Shown piece after piece: positions 50,253-58,379 of a DNA stretch of 64,000 bases. The notes under the pieces were generated by a model. That model searched no databases. It was given only the letters and a program-made list of their open reading frames with translations, and had not been told where the DNA came from. The translations under genes were made by a program, and so were the position numbers. Every line of letters begins with the position of its first letter. Within the stretch, counting starts at the first letter, position 1. Origin of the DNA: a virus; IMG/VR virus record IMGVR_UViG_3300044692_000034, positions 1 to 64,000 of that record; one strand, 5' to 3'.

Positions 50253-50710
50253 GGACCCTCCGCGTTCGCGATCTCAAGCAGCACGTCCGCATGACAAGGC
50301 AGCGGAGCACACCAGCACACCAAGTGCTTGCCGCGTAGCGTACGCCGCGCCTGCTGTCTCAGGGGCTCTTGGCTGTCGGCAGCCATCCACGCGCGATATT
50401 CCTCAATCGCTCGCTCTCGTGTGAAGAACACACCAAGCGGCTCCTCATACGGCCCGATGTGCTCGCTCGCGACATTGAACGGGTTCCCCCACGATGTGGG
50501 GCGGCCCACGTACACCGCGTCCGGAGGTGCCAGCTCTGCGCCGCTGCGCCTGGACCAGACTCGCGGTGTGGGCGGCTCCGTGGCGCTGCTCATGTGGCAG
50601 CGCGCGCACTCGTAGTGGGCCGGCCGGAGCATGCCCACCGGCCGCCATAGGTGACGGCAGAACGGAGCCGGCGTTGTGTTCATGCCCTTTGGCACCCATT
50701 CGTCGGTCAT
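50249..50710 (-). CDS. DUF4326 protein with zinc site
   Basis: 153 residues. ATG 50710 overlaps the previous stop (ATGA). The N-terminus has CRHLWRPVG and CARCHM. The C-terminal domain, YVGRPTSWGNPF, then a helix, then LRGKHLVCWCAPLPCHADVL, is the DUF4326 signature (R-P-S-x-x-G-N-P and C-W-C-x-P-x-x-C-H). The biochemical role of this family is not established. It is frequent in actinophages. Confidence 0.85.
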   Translation of the reverse strand: MTDEWVPKGMNTTPAPFCRHLWRPVGMLRPAHYECARCHMSSATEPPTPRVWSRRSGAELAPPDAVYVGRPTSWGNPFNVASEHIGPYEEPLGVFFTRERAIEEYRAWMAADSQEPLRQQARRTLRGKHLVCWCAPLPCHADVLLEIANAEGP

Positions 50711-50856
50711 GGCCACAGCCTCTCGTAGACCCAACCGGAGAAGTGCTTCCAGCGGAGAGCTAGCCACCGCCGCAGGTCGTACACGTCGTGCTTCAGGTAG
50801 TAGAAGCGGCCGGCGTTGTACGGCTTGATCCCGCGCTCAGCGCCTGACCGCCACAT
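50707..50856 (-). CDS. 49-residue basic aromatic protein
   Basis: ATG 50856 lies in the end of the upstream gene without a strong ribosome site. KPYNAGRFYYLKHDVYDLRR is rich in Tyr and basic residues. No family is recognised. The overlap at its 3' end supports it. Confidence 0.55.
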   Translation of the reverse strand: MWRSGAERGIKPYNAGRFYYLKHDVYDLRRWLALRWKHFSGWVYERLWP

Positions 50857-51034
50857 CGACTTCGACCATTGCCGTGGCTGACATGTCCATGATCTTGCCG
50901 TTCGCCTTGTGCACGCACATCTGGGTCTGCCCCGGCTTGATCTCGATCGTCTCGACCTTGCCGCAATTGCGGCACCACATGAACGCGTAGCCGAGCGGCG
51001 GGTCAATAGGAACGCTGCGAGTGATTCTAATCAC
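50837..51034 (-). CDS. 65-residue zinc-site protein
   Basis: ATG 51034 lies in the last codons of the preceding gene. MWCRNCGKVETIEIKPGQTQ then MCVHKANGK gives CxxC plus C-x-H. Probably a small zinc-bound beta protein. No family is recognised. Confidence 0.7.
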   Translation of the reverse strand: MIRITRSVPIDPPLGYAFMWCRNCGKVETIEIKPGQTQMCVHKANGKIMDMSATAMVEVDVAVRR

Positions 51035-51413
51035 GGCTCTCCAAGCGTATTTCGATTTGGTCGCAGCGGTCGAGCAGCCCGTCTAGCTCTTGGTTCAGGT
51101 GCGCCGATGCCATCACGATGAGCATCTCGTTCGTTGGTAGCTGCTCCCACGGACCGAACCTATCCTCCAGCGCCGAGCCCAGCACACCGAACGTCAGGTA
51201 TGTCGTCTCGTCCAGATACGGGACGCTCGAAGCGCCGCTCACCCGATTTACATCGACCACGACACCGCCGCTGGTGGTGAGCAGCACCACACCTGTCCCG
51301 AACTCGTAGCTGACCGGAGGCACGGGCGGGCTGGTGATTTGGTGCCGGTGCTGTGCGAGCCACTTCGCCGCTTCGGCGCCACAGACAGAGATCTGAATCT
51401 TCTTCTTTTTCAT
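51027..51413 (-). CDS. 128-residue protein
   Basis: ATG 51413 overlaps the helicase stop (ATGA). Lys-rich start (MKKKKIQISVCGAE), beta-rich middle (GVVLLTTSGGVVVDVNRVSG), helical end (HLNQELDGLLDRCDQIEIRL). No family is recognised. Confidence 0.75.
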   Translation of the reverse strand: MKKKKIQISVCGAEAAKWLAQHRHQITSPPVPPVSYEFGTGVVLLTTSGGVVVDVNRVSGASSVPYLDETTYLTFGVLGSALEDRFGPWEQLPTNEMLIVMASAHLNQELDGLLDRCDQIEIRLESRD

Positions 51414-53143
51414 CGTGCGCGGTGGCGCTTGAGCGCAGCCTCAGCCATGCGCCGCACGCGGTCGCCAACGTCCACGTTCGATGCTGACAACAGGTCGACG
51501 TCGGGGTTCATGATGGGCTCGGCCTGGCCGCGCTTGATCCCGAGCACCTCGAGGACGGTGGGATCGCTGCCGTATTCGCAGTTGAGGTAGTACGCGACCA
51601 CCGGGTCGTTCATGTCCATGCCGTCGCGGTTGAGTCGGCCGATGAGCTGGTCGTGCATTTTCGGTGACCAGTCAAGCTCACCGAAGACAACTACGTGGCA
51701 GACCTCTTGGAGGCCGTCGAGCCCTGCGCCGGCACGCAACGACATGAGCATCAGGCGGCACTCGGGGTCCTCGCGGAACCGCTTGAAGTTCGCGTCCTTC
51801 TGCTTGACGGACTCCGAGCCGGAGAACATGACCGGCTTATGGTCCTTGAGCTTATCGAGCATGATGTCGTAGACGTCGCGGTGCCACAACGCGAGCACAA
51901 CCTTGTCCTCCTCCTCCAGGAGCAGGTCGGTGAACGCAGCGACGTACGGTGCTTTGGCGATGCCGGTCGCGCGACGCATCTGCCAGTCGAGATCACCGCG
52001 TGCTTCGAAGAGTTCTTCGCGGGTGCCGCTGCCGCTGATGATCATGTTGGCGAGCGCGAGCGTCCCATGCGCCTTCAGCTCGGCGTCGAGGACTGACTCG
52101 TTGCAATCGACGATGTGCGGGACGACGACGACGTCCGGCAGTTCTTTGCCGACCTCCTTGCGCGTCCTGGCGAACAAGAGGTTCTCGGCACGTAGGTGCG
52201 ACCCGAGCGCACGCGGGTCGTTCACGATGATCTTGTCGTTTCCGCCCTCGTGGCCCCACGCGTTCTTGAACTCGGAACGTGTGCCGAGCGCGCCCGGCTT
52301 GATGACCTCGTAGATGTTGTGGACCTCGCCGCCGTAGTTGTAGACCGGCGACGCCGTCGCCCCCACGACGAAGAGTGCCTGCTCCGCGACGATCTGCGCC
52401 GCCGTGTACTTGTCGGACTCATCGCGACGGAGCTGCTGCGCCTCGTCGAACACGACGGTGCGCATGATCCCCTTGAGATGACTCGCCCAGCCCTTGAGCT
52501 TGTGGTACGAGCAGATGAGCACTTCGGGGGCGTGCCCGTAGTAGCCGCGAGTCGTCGTAATGTTGTAGACGGAACCCTTCCGGATGATGTGCGAGTTCAC
52601 CATCGGGAAGAATTTCGTGATCTCACGCTGCCACTGGAGTTGGACGTGGACCTCGCAGACGATGAGCATCGGCAACGCTTCGTAGTCGCGCATCGTCAGG
52701 AGCGTGGTGAGCGTCTTACCGAGCCCCACGTCATCACCGAGGATCAGCCGCTTGACCGCGAGGATCATGTCGCTGCCGGTGACCTGGTAGTTGTACGGCT
52801 CCATGACCGGCCAGTGCCCGTTCGGGCTCAGCGACCCGCCAGCAAGGATCTTCTCGACGAGGTCTTGGCCGTCGTCGTACTCGCGGCTGCGTGCCTTGAG
52901 CACCGCACTGTCCTTTTCGGACATGTTCATGGGCCAGCGCATGAGCGCCCACTCGAGGTTCTTGCTGACCTCGGGCGTCTCCGTGAACACGAGCGCGCCG
53001 GTCTTGTTCTGCTTCACCTGCCGGAAGATGCGTTTCATCATCTCGGTCACGTGCGGTGCGCAATTGACCGTCCACGTACCGTTGTGCTCACGGCCGTCGA
53101 CGAGCCCACCCGGTGTGTACTTGACTGTGCCGTACGTCTTCAT
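51410..53143 (-). CDS. SNF2-family helicase/translocase
   Basis: 577 residues. ATG 53143 overlaps the nuclease stop (ATGA). RecA-1: LILGDDVGLGKTLTTLLTM (motif I), VLICSYHKL (Ia region), VVFDEAQQLRRDESDKY (motif II, DEAQ), VVGATASPVYN (III). RecA-2: KVVLALWHRDVYDIML, then LMSLRAGAGLDGLQ (V) and QLIGRLNRDG (VI). This is an ATP-driven double-stranded DNA translocase fold. Phage copies are linked to replication or recombination. No nuclease domain is fused, but one is encoded next door. Confidence 0.9.
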   Translation of the reverse strand: MKTYGTVKYTPGGLVDGREHNGTWTVNCAPHVTEMMKRIFRQVKQNKTGALVFTETPEVSKNLEWALMRWPMNMSEKDSAVLKARSREYDDGQDLVEKILAGGSLSPNGHWPVMEPYNYQVTGSDMILAVKRLILGDDVGLGKTLTTLLTMRDYEALPMLIVCEVHVQLQWQREITKFFPMVNSHIIRKGSVYNITTTRGYYGHAPEVLICSYHKLKGWASHLKGIMRTVVFDEAQQLRRDESDKYTAAQIVAEQALFVVGATASPVYNYGGEVHNIYEVIKPGALGTRSEFKNAWGHEGGNDKIIVNDPRALGSHLRAENLLFARTRKEVGKELPDVVVVPHIVDCNESVLDAELKAHGTLALANMIISGSGTREELFEARGDLDWQMRRATGIAKAPYVAAFTDLLLEEEDKVVLALWHRDVYDIMLDKLKDHKPVMFSGSESVKQKDANFKRFREDPECRLMLMSLRAGAGLDGLQEVCHVVVFGELDWSPKMHDQLIGRLNRDGMDMNDPVVAYYLNCEYGSDPTVLEVLGIKRGQAEPIMNPDVDLLSASNVDVGDRVRRMAEAALKRHRAR

Positions 53144-53508
53144 AGACCCGAGTTCATTAGCTGGTACATGGCAACACGCTTGCCACCCACCGTGCGCGGC
53201 ACGTTGCGGTGAGCGGTCTTGGTGGTAACGAGCATGAGCGCGGAGACTCTAGGAGACTGCGCGTAGCGCGCGAGCTGACGCTGTACATCACGCCACCCGC
53301 CCTTCACCTTGACTTCGACGCCGAGCGAGCCCCACAAGACAAAGTCGATGCGGTCGTGCTCGTTGAGCCTGACCTCCGCCTCATACGGGATGCTGTTGTC
53401 CTCCCACAGCCTGCCGAGTGCTAGCTGCAATAGCCGCTCAGACGTGACCAGGAACCTGGACTTGCCAAGCAGCACATGGACGACATCGATTTGCTCTGCT
53501 GTGGTCAC
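53140..53508 (-). CDS. PD-(D/E)XK-type nuclease (VRR-NUC-like)
   Basis: 122 residues. ATG 53508 overlaps the previous stop (ATGA). YEAEVRLNEHDRIDFVLWGS then LGVEVKVKGGWRDVQRQLAR carries the D...E-x-K core on adjacent strands, followed by a helix with Gln. LMLVTTKTAHRNVP continues the fold. This is the layout of small restriction-like or VRR-NUC nucleases. Coupled to the SNF2 helicase, the two probably form a helicase-nuclease pair. Confidence 0.8.
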   Translation of the reverse strand: MTTAEQIDVVHVLLGKSRFLVTSERLLQLALGRLWEDNSIPYEAEVRLNEHDRIDFVLWGSLGVEVKVKGGWRDVQRQLARYAQSPRVSALMLVTTKTAHRNVPRTVGGKRVAMYQLMNSGL

Positions 53509-53774
53509 TTGCGGTACCGCCGCGACAGCTCGTCGAAGTTGAACTGCTCTTCCATCTCAGGAGTTGGGCAGCCGACCTGGAACGAAATGCCGGTGACCTT
53601 GTTCTCCCACGACACCCAGCGGCGGTCGTCCTCGCCGCCTTCCATGAAGTACTTGCCCTCTTTGGCTTCTTCGACGATGCGGTCGTAGTCCTTTTGAGTC
53701 TTGGCGTACGTGTACACCCTGACCGCATCGAGCGTGCACCCGCGTGGCAAGACCACTGTCGGCTCGTCGCTCAC
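53505..53774 (-). CDS. 89-residue protein
   Basis: GTG 53774 overlaps the previous TGA and has AAGGGGG upstream. Helix QKDYDRIVEEAKEG, acidic turn, strand VTGISFQVGCP, charged end. No family is recognised. It lies between the Spo11-like gene and the nuclease. Confidence 0.75.
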   Translation of the reverse strand: MSDEPTVVLPRGCTLDAVRVYTYAKTQKDYDRIVEEAKEGKYFMEGGEDDRRWVSWENKVTGISFQVGCPTPEMEEQFNFDELSRRYRK

Positions 53775-54136
53775 GTGTCCCCCTTCTCCATCGCCCACAA
53801 CGCGTGCGGCTGCACTATGCCACCGTCAGCCCGTTCGTAGGCTCCTGACATGAGCGCGTACTGCATCGGCCGGTCGTGGCAGGGCATGGCCCGCGCAAGC
53901 CTGTGGAAGGCAACGAGCGTGTCGGCCTCCTCGGCGTTCTGTATGAACGGGTTGTCCGGGAACCTGCGCTCGTAGGCTGCCTGCGTCTGCCACGGCTCAC
54001 GCGGCGGCTCCGTGAGCTGCTTGTCCTTGGACCAGTACCGCCGTGGAGAGCTGTCCATAACGTGTAGGGCCATGCCCGCAGCAAACGGCAGACCCCACGG
54101 CTCCCAGCCCCATGCGTTGACTCCGACGGTAGGCAC
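53771..54136 (-). CDS. 121-residue protein
   Basis: GTG 54136 overlaps the previous TAG (TAGTG). Trp/Gly-rich start (GVNAWGWEPWGLPFAAGMAL) then helical (EEADTLVAFHRLARAMPCHD). No family is recognised. Confidence 0.7.
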   Translation of the reverse strand: MPTVGVNAWGWEPWGLPFAAGMALHVMDSSPRRYWSKDKQLTEPPREPWQTQAAYERRFPDNPFIQNAEEADTLVAFHRLARAMPCHDRPMQYALMSGAYERADGGIVQPHALWAMEKGDT

Positions 54137-55227
54137 TACTCGTCGTCTTCGGGCTCTTCGTCGGGCTCGGGTTCGATGAGCTTCTTGGTCGGGTCCGTCT
54201 CCGCAAGGAACTTCGCAACATCCTGATAACGACCGGCGACCTGCGAGAGCACTCCCTTGATCTCGTCCTCTCGTTCGACCTGCTCCTCCATGCGGTCCTC
54301 GTCGACGTAGCCGTCAACGGCATCCTTGACGAGTTGCACGAGGTCGGCAACAGAAAGCGCATCGAGTTCCCATGACTCGTACCCGTACCGTGCCACGTAA
54401 TCGCCGGCTCGTGAGTCGGTCAGCTTGGCGGGGTTGGGCGGCGGGTTGTACTGGCGGACCTGGTCCATGTTGAGCGCGATGCGGTCAACCTCGAAGCTGT
54501 CGGTGAGCGCGCCGGTGTACCAGCCAATGTCGTCCTGGCGACCCTTCGGTCCCTCTAGGCCGAGGTCTTGCGCCACGAACAGCGAGATGCGTTCGTGGAT
54601 GTCGCGGCTCATGTCCACGCCGCTCGGGTCGTGGTCGCCCAGATGGATGATGCGGACCCGCTTGCCCTCGTTGATCTTCTCGCCGATGCGCTGAGCCGCC
54701 GACCACATCTCCGACTGGCTCGTGTACCCACGGCACGAGAAGAACGGCACGTCCAGGTCCGGGCAGGCGTCCTCGAGGACGCCGACGAGTGCGTCCTTCT
54801 CGATCCACGCCTCAAGGTAGTAGTCCTGGTCGGCCCAGCGGTCGACCATGAACTGCTTCGCGGCGGCGCGGAGGAGCGGCTGCGGACCAGACCAATGCGG
54901 GTTTTGTTCGAGGTTGCGCGTGCGGTCGACGAGGTAGTCCCAATCGAGGTAGCCGGCGAGCCTCGCCTCGTTGAGAATCACGCCGAGCTTGTCGTAGTTG
55001 GGGGTCGCGTTCTTGGTGCCGTTCGGGTCCTTGACCCACCGCGTCCCGGTCCACGTGAACGTCCAGTCGTCGGGGAAGAGGTCCTGCGCGACGAACTGGT
55101 AGTAGAGCTGCCGGAGCGTCATGCTGTAACCCTGCGCCGCGTTCTCAGCGCAGATCCGCTCGGCCCAGTAGATGATGTACTGACCCGTCCTCTGGAAAGA
55201 CTTCTCAATGTACTGAACGCGTGCCAC
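54136..55227 (-). CDS. Topoisomerase VI-A/Spo11-like DNA-cleaving protein
   Basis: 363 residues from ATG 55227. GYSMTLRQLYYQFVAQDLFP (residues 33-52) matches the R-x-x-Y-Y element of the winged-helix domain that holds the catalytic Tyr (Tyr42 or 43). AWIEKDALVGVLED and RIIHLGDHDPSGVDMSRDIH give the TOPRIM Glu and D-x-D metal site in the A-subunit order, with the conserved CRGYTSQS between. Topo VI-A and Spo11 make double-strand breaks via a 5'-phosphotyrosyl link. No B subunit (GHKL ATPase) is seen here. Stand-alone A-like proteins are known from mobile elements. The tail is acidic. Confidence 0.82.
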   Translation of the reverse strand: MARVQYIEKSFQRTGQYIIYWAERICAENAAQGYSMTLRQLYYQFVAQDLFPDDWTFTWTGTRWVKDPNGTKNATPNYDKLGVILNEARLAGYLDWDYLVDRTRNLEQNPHWSGPQPLLRAAAKQFMVDRWADQDYYLEAWIEKDALVGVLEDACPDLDVPFFSCRGYTSQSEMWSAAQRIGEKINEGKRVRIIHLGDHDPSGVDMSRDIHERISLFVAQDLGLEGPKGRQDDIGWYTGALTDSFEVDRIALNMDQVRQYNPPPNPAKLTDSRAGDYVARYGYESWELDALSVADLVQLVKDAVDGYVDEDRMEEQVEREDEIKGVLSQVAGRYQDVAKFLAETDPTKKLIEPEPDEEPEDDE

Positions 55228-55465
55228 TACTCCCCTCCTCTCCGGCCACCAGTGGCCACGACTCCCATGTCTCGCGGGTCAGTACGTCGAACCCCCCGGC
55301 CGTTGCCGGCATCCACGGCCGGTCCTTACCGAGCCTGAACGCCACGCACACCGCCTGCACGTACGGTACTTCAGGCGGCCACCATGTCTCAACCCCGAGC
55401 CGCCGCATTCCATCGGCACTCTCGCGCACCTCGCCGATGCTGAGCCTGTCTGTGACGGCACTCAC
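55205..55465 (-). CDS. 86-residue protein
   Basis: GTG 55465 overlaps the previous TGA. Helical start (AVTDRLSIGEVRESADGMRR), a Trp/Pro turn, strand VQAVCVAFRLG, acidic-to-basic end. No family is recognised. Confidence 0.7.
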   Translation of the reverse strand: MSAVTDRLSIGEVRESADGMRRLGVETWWPPEVPYVQAVCVAFRLGKDRPWMPATAGGFDVLTRETWESWPLVAGEEGSSGTRSVH

Positions 55466-55722
55466 GAGACGTAGAAGATGACCGGCAGGCACGGTATAAG
55501 ACAGACGTACACCTTGCCGTTCTCGCCAACGAACACGCCGCACCAGATGTCGCGCCACACGAATTTGACGGTGATGCAGAGCCACGGGCGCAGATACTCG
55601 GCATGCGAGGCAAGAACCTTGTACCGCAGGTCAATCCCTCCGTCGGGAGTGGGTCTGAGCGACAATGGCTCGGCGTCGTCGATGATGTTGATGACGCGTT
55701 TCTTTAGCGGGATCAGTCTCAT
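55462..55722 (-). CDS. 86-residue beta-rich protein
   Basis: ATG 55722 overlaps the stop of the small zinc gene (ATGA). Strands dominate (KKRVINIIDDAEPLSLRP, LCITVKFVWRDIWCGVFVG, VYVCLIPCLPVIFYVS), with a hydrophobic end. No family is recognised. Confidence 0.7.
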   Translation of the reverse strand: MRLIPLKKRVINIIDDAEPLSLRPTPDGGIDLRYKVLASHAEYLRPWLCITVKFVWRDIWCGVFVGENGKVYVCLIPCLPVIFYVS

Positions 55723-55832
55723 AGCGGTTTCGTGTTCTCCGGGTGCAGCCACTCGCCGCATTTGCAGATCAGCGTCTCGATGAATTCGCCGACCCAGATC
55801 TTTCTGTTGCAGTTAGGACAGCGACGCCACAC
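55719..55832 (-). CDS. 37-residue zinc ribbon
   Basis: GTG 55832 has GTAGGAGGAGA upstream, one of the best ribosome sites in the window. RRCPNCNRKIWVGEF and ICKCGEWLH make a four-Cys ribbon. Its stop overlaps the next start (ATGA). The function is unknown. Confidence 0.7.
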   Translation of the reverse strand: MWRRCPNCNRKIWVGEFIETLICKCGEWLHPENTKPL

Positions 55833-56292
55833 GGTCTCCTCCTACGCTGTCGTATAGGTCAAGGCTTACGCGCTCGACCCCGTCGTAGGCGTTGAACGAG
55901 ATGCCGCACCACAGCGATGCCTTGCCTCTGATCGGGTACCACCACGAGCCGTCTGTGTCGGCCTTTTGCGTGTCCCAATCCTTCGGCACGCCGTACTTGC
56001 GCCTGACCGAGTCCTTGTTGTCTCGGTCGGTCAGGCTTGCGCATTGGCTCGGGACCATGTACCCGTCGCCTTGCTTGACCTGGACGACGACGTGGCGTAC
56101 CCCGTTCGGTGCCGGCGTGTGCAGTCGATGCGCCGTCACCACGAGAGCACATGCGCACACGACGACCATTGTCACGATGCGTGTCCATGGTTGCCGCCAC
56201 GAGAACGAACTCGCAGACGACTCTGTCTCCCCTTGCATCGGAGACTTCCTCTCTGGCCCCCTGCCGTACAGATCATCCGCACGTCGTGCCAT
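55813..56292 (-). CDS. 159-residue membrane-anchored protein
   Basis: ATG 56292 overlaps the previous stop (TGATG). A cytosolic start of about 35 residues, a single transmembrane helix (IVTMVVVCACALVVTAHRLH), then an outer domain with Cys (QCASLTD, LWCGISF). No family is recognised. Confidence 0.75.
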   Translation of the reverse strand: MARRADDLYGRGPERKSPMQGETESSASSFSWRQPWTRIVTMVVVCACALVVTAHRLHTPAPNGVRHVVVQVKQGDGYMVPSQCASLTDRDNKDSVRRKYGVPKDWDTQKADTDGSWWYPIRGKASLWCGISFNAYDGVERVSLDLYDSVGGDRVASLS

Positions 56293-56711
56293 CAGTTCAC
56301 GAACGTCCTTCCGGCTCTACGGTCCACTTCGTGCTGCTCGTAATGGTCATAGTGCGTCTCCTCGATGCGCTTGAAGTAGCGCTTGAGGTCTTCGACTTCG
56401 GGCCGCTCGAACAACCTGTTGCGGGTGTTGCAACCCGGGCAGATGAACTGGCCCTCGTCCATATGCCAGCGGTCCCCGCCGGTGCACCCGTGCGGACCCT
56501 CGTACCAGTGCGTCTGGATGTACACGAGGTTCTTGACGGCGTACCGCCGGCCGCAAGCGTGGCACATGACCCGAGTCTTACGCTTCGCTTTGTTGACCAG
56601 CGTCCTTATGCGCGACGCCTCGACCTCCGTAGCCCTGAGCTGTTCGAGCAGCCCCTCCAGCTCAGCCGGCGGATACACCTTGGACTTCTTTGGACGTAGC
56701 CGTGTGGCCAT
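56292..56711 (-). CDS. 139-residue zinc-finger protein
   Basis: ATG 56711 overlaps the previous gene's stop region. A helical N-terminal part (ELEGLLEQLRATEVEASRIR) precedes VMCHACGRRYAVKN and ICPGCNTRNRL, a four-Cys zinc site split by a Trp/His-rich loop. The C-terminal part is a charged helix. No family is recognised. Confidence 0.75.
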   Translation of the reverse strand: MATRLRPKKSKVYPPAELEGLLEQLRATEVEASRIRTLVNKAKRKTRVMCHACGRRYAVKNLVYIQTHWYEGPHGCTGGDRWHMDEGQFICPGCNTRNRLFERPEVEDLKRYFKRIEETHYDHYEQHEVDRRAGRTFVN

Positions 56712-57046
56712 TACTCCAAATCCCCTCCCGGCCCCGGCGGGATACGCCCCTCATCGATGAGCTGCTGCGCCCGTGTCTGCGGCACGAGCGGCGGCAACCC
56801 ACGAGCACGACGCCACGCTTGCTCAGCGTGGTACGCACCCTGAGCCTGTGTCATAAACGGGCCTTTGTGTGGTGGCCGGAGCCCGGACTGCGGCTCCCTG
56901 TCCTGCGGCATGGCCTGGCAGAAGTGGAGCCTGCACCGCTTGCACCGGCCTCCGTCGTTCTGGCCGTGCCAGCAACCGGGGCAGTAGTGCGTACAACCCG
57001 CTTCCTTAGCCTCCTGGAAGCGGGCCATCTTCTCCTGCGTGACCAC
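56711..57046 (-). CDS. 111-residue zinc-finger protein
   Basis: GTG 57046, just after the previous TAG. CTHYCPGCWHGQNDGGRCKR and CRLHFC pack six Cys and several His for one or two zincs. The C-terminal half is Pro-rich. No family is recognised. Confidence 0.75.
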   Translation of the reverse strand: MVTQEKMARFQEAKEAGCTHYCPGCWHGQNDGGRCKRCRLHFCQAMPQDREPQSGLRPPHKGPFMTQAQGAYHAEQAWRRARGLPPLVPQTRAQQLIDEGRIPPGPGGDLE

Positions 57047-57049
57047 GAG

Positions 57050-57838
57050 CTACAGCCTGTCCGCCCACGCCTGCCAGACGACCTTCTGGCACAACCGCGA
57101 CGCCTCGGTTGTGTCGACGCGCTCCGGCCATGACTTGGCAGCGATGATCTCCCGCTCCAGAGCGCGAGCCATGTCGAGCGTTCCTTCCAGCTCTTCGGTG
57201 ACCTGGCCGAGAGTCCACTGGCCGCGCTTGATCGCGATGAGCATGTCCGCGTCGTTGCTGGTGCGGTTGACGATGAGCTTCCATGTCTGGAGCAGGTCGA
57301 CGAGCATGTGCGCCAACCGGATCGCATGCGACGCGTTCTTGACGTCGTAACCGAACTCCTCGGCGAGAGCGCGTCGGCGTTCGCCCATGTACGCCTGGTC
57401 GGTCGGCTTGCTCTTCATCTTCGAGACCTGGCCGGCGATGTACCCCATGAACGCCGTGATCGTCTGCTGTGTCATCGTGAACATGCCACGCGACTGGATG
57501 AGCAAGCGCGCCGGCTCGCTCAGAACATCGTAATCGTCGAGCCACAGCATCGTGAGCACGTTCGGGTTGCCCTTGCACAGCAGCCGCACGAACTTCACGA
57601 CATCGTAGATGACGACATCCCATGGGCCGTTCATGACGTTCTTGGTGCCCTGCGAATGCCCGTACGTCTCCAACCCGAAGTAATAGCCGGGCGGCAGCAC
57701 AACGACATCCATCATGTCGATGTCGTCGGTGCCGAAGCGGTCATCGGCCTCCGGCGGGATCGTGGTGCCGTGCGCCTGGCTACCCCGGTATCCCGAGAGG
57801 ATCGCCCACTCAGACGGCTCGTACACGAACTCGGTCAT
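57050..57838 (-). CDS. nucleotidyltransferase (Pol-beta superfamily, COG3541-like)
   Basis: 262 residues. ATG 57838 has TAGGAGA upstream. ILSGYRGSQAHGTTIPPEAD then GTDDIDMMDVVVLPPG gives the G-S-x-A-H-G...D-x-D signature of this predicted nucleotidyltransferase group. Helices with KGNPNVLTMLW (the conserved G-N-P region) follow. Members are thought to transfer nucleotides to RNA or protein, but no substrate is known. Phages commonly carry them. Confidence 0.82.
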   Translation of the reverse strand: MTEFVYEPSEWAILSGYRGSQAHGTTIPPEADDRFGTDDIDMMDVVVLPPGYYFGLETYGHSQGTKNVMNGPWDVVIYDVVKFVRLLCKGNPNVLTMLWLDDYDVLSEPARLLIQSRGMFTMTQQTITAFMGYIAGQVSKMKSKPTDQAYMGERRRALAEEFGYDVKNASHAIRLAHMLVDLLQTWKLIVNRTSNDADMLIAIKRGQWTLGQVTEELEGTLDMARALEREIIAAKSWPERVDTTEASRLCQKVVWQAWADRL

Positions 57839-57845
57839 GCGTCTC

Positions 57846-58379
57846 CTAGAACGGCACGTGCTGCCGGTTGTGGTCGTTGATCGCATGGCAGGCGCACGCG
57901 CACGGCAACGACCCCATGGGGCCACGCTTCTTGAGGCAATGCTCGTGGTCGCCGCGCACGCAGTCCATCGAATGCATGTCGCGGCCGAGCTGTAGGCGGC
58001 CATGCTGCGGCCCCGGCACCCCACAGTTCGGGCACACATCAACCCAGCCGGCGACCTGTACACGAGGCTGGCACTCGCAGAACCACGGGCCGAGAGTCGG
58101 CGGCTCGTACGGCGGCGTCGTCTCCTCCGCGTACGGCTTCCACCTGTCGTCTCCCGGAGCCGTCTGGATGCGTGTGCCCGGGTGGCTCTGTGTCGCCGGC
58201 ACCGGCTTGCTCCGCATCGTGACCGCGTTGAACGTGAGCTGGTCCCACAGCCGCGTGAACCACTCGACGTCGACGACGAGCGCAGCCGCCTCGGCGGAGT
58301 CTCCCTCGAACCAGTAGACCGCGTTCTCGGTGCTCGCGGCGAGCACCGACCCCGGTGTGCGCTCCTCGTTGTCGCTCAC
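57846..58379 (-). CDS. 177-residue Cys/His-rich protein
   Basis: GTG 58379 overlaps the previous TGA. The N-terminal 70 residues are alpha/beta (AALVVDVEWFTRLWDQLTF). The C-terminal 80 carry FCECQPRVQ, VCPNCGVPG, CVRGDHEHCLKKRG and PCACACHA, at least two zinc sites. Probably a nucleic-acid- or protein-binding zinc protein. No family is recognised. Confidence 0.75.
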   Translation of the reverse strand: MSDNEERTPGSVLAASTENAVYWFEGDSAEAAALVVDVEWFTRLWDQLTFNAVTMRSKPVPATQSHPGTRIQTAPGDDRWKPYAEETTPPYEPPTLGPWFCECQPRVQVAGWVDVCPNCGVPGPQHGRLQLGRDMHSMDCVRGDHEHCLKKRGPMGSLPCACACHAINDHNRQHVPF

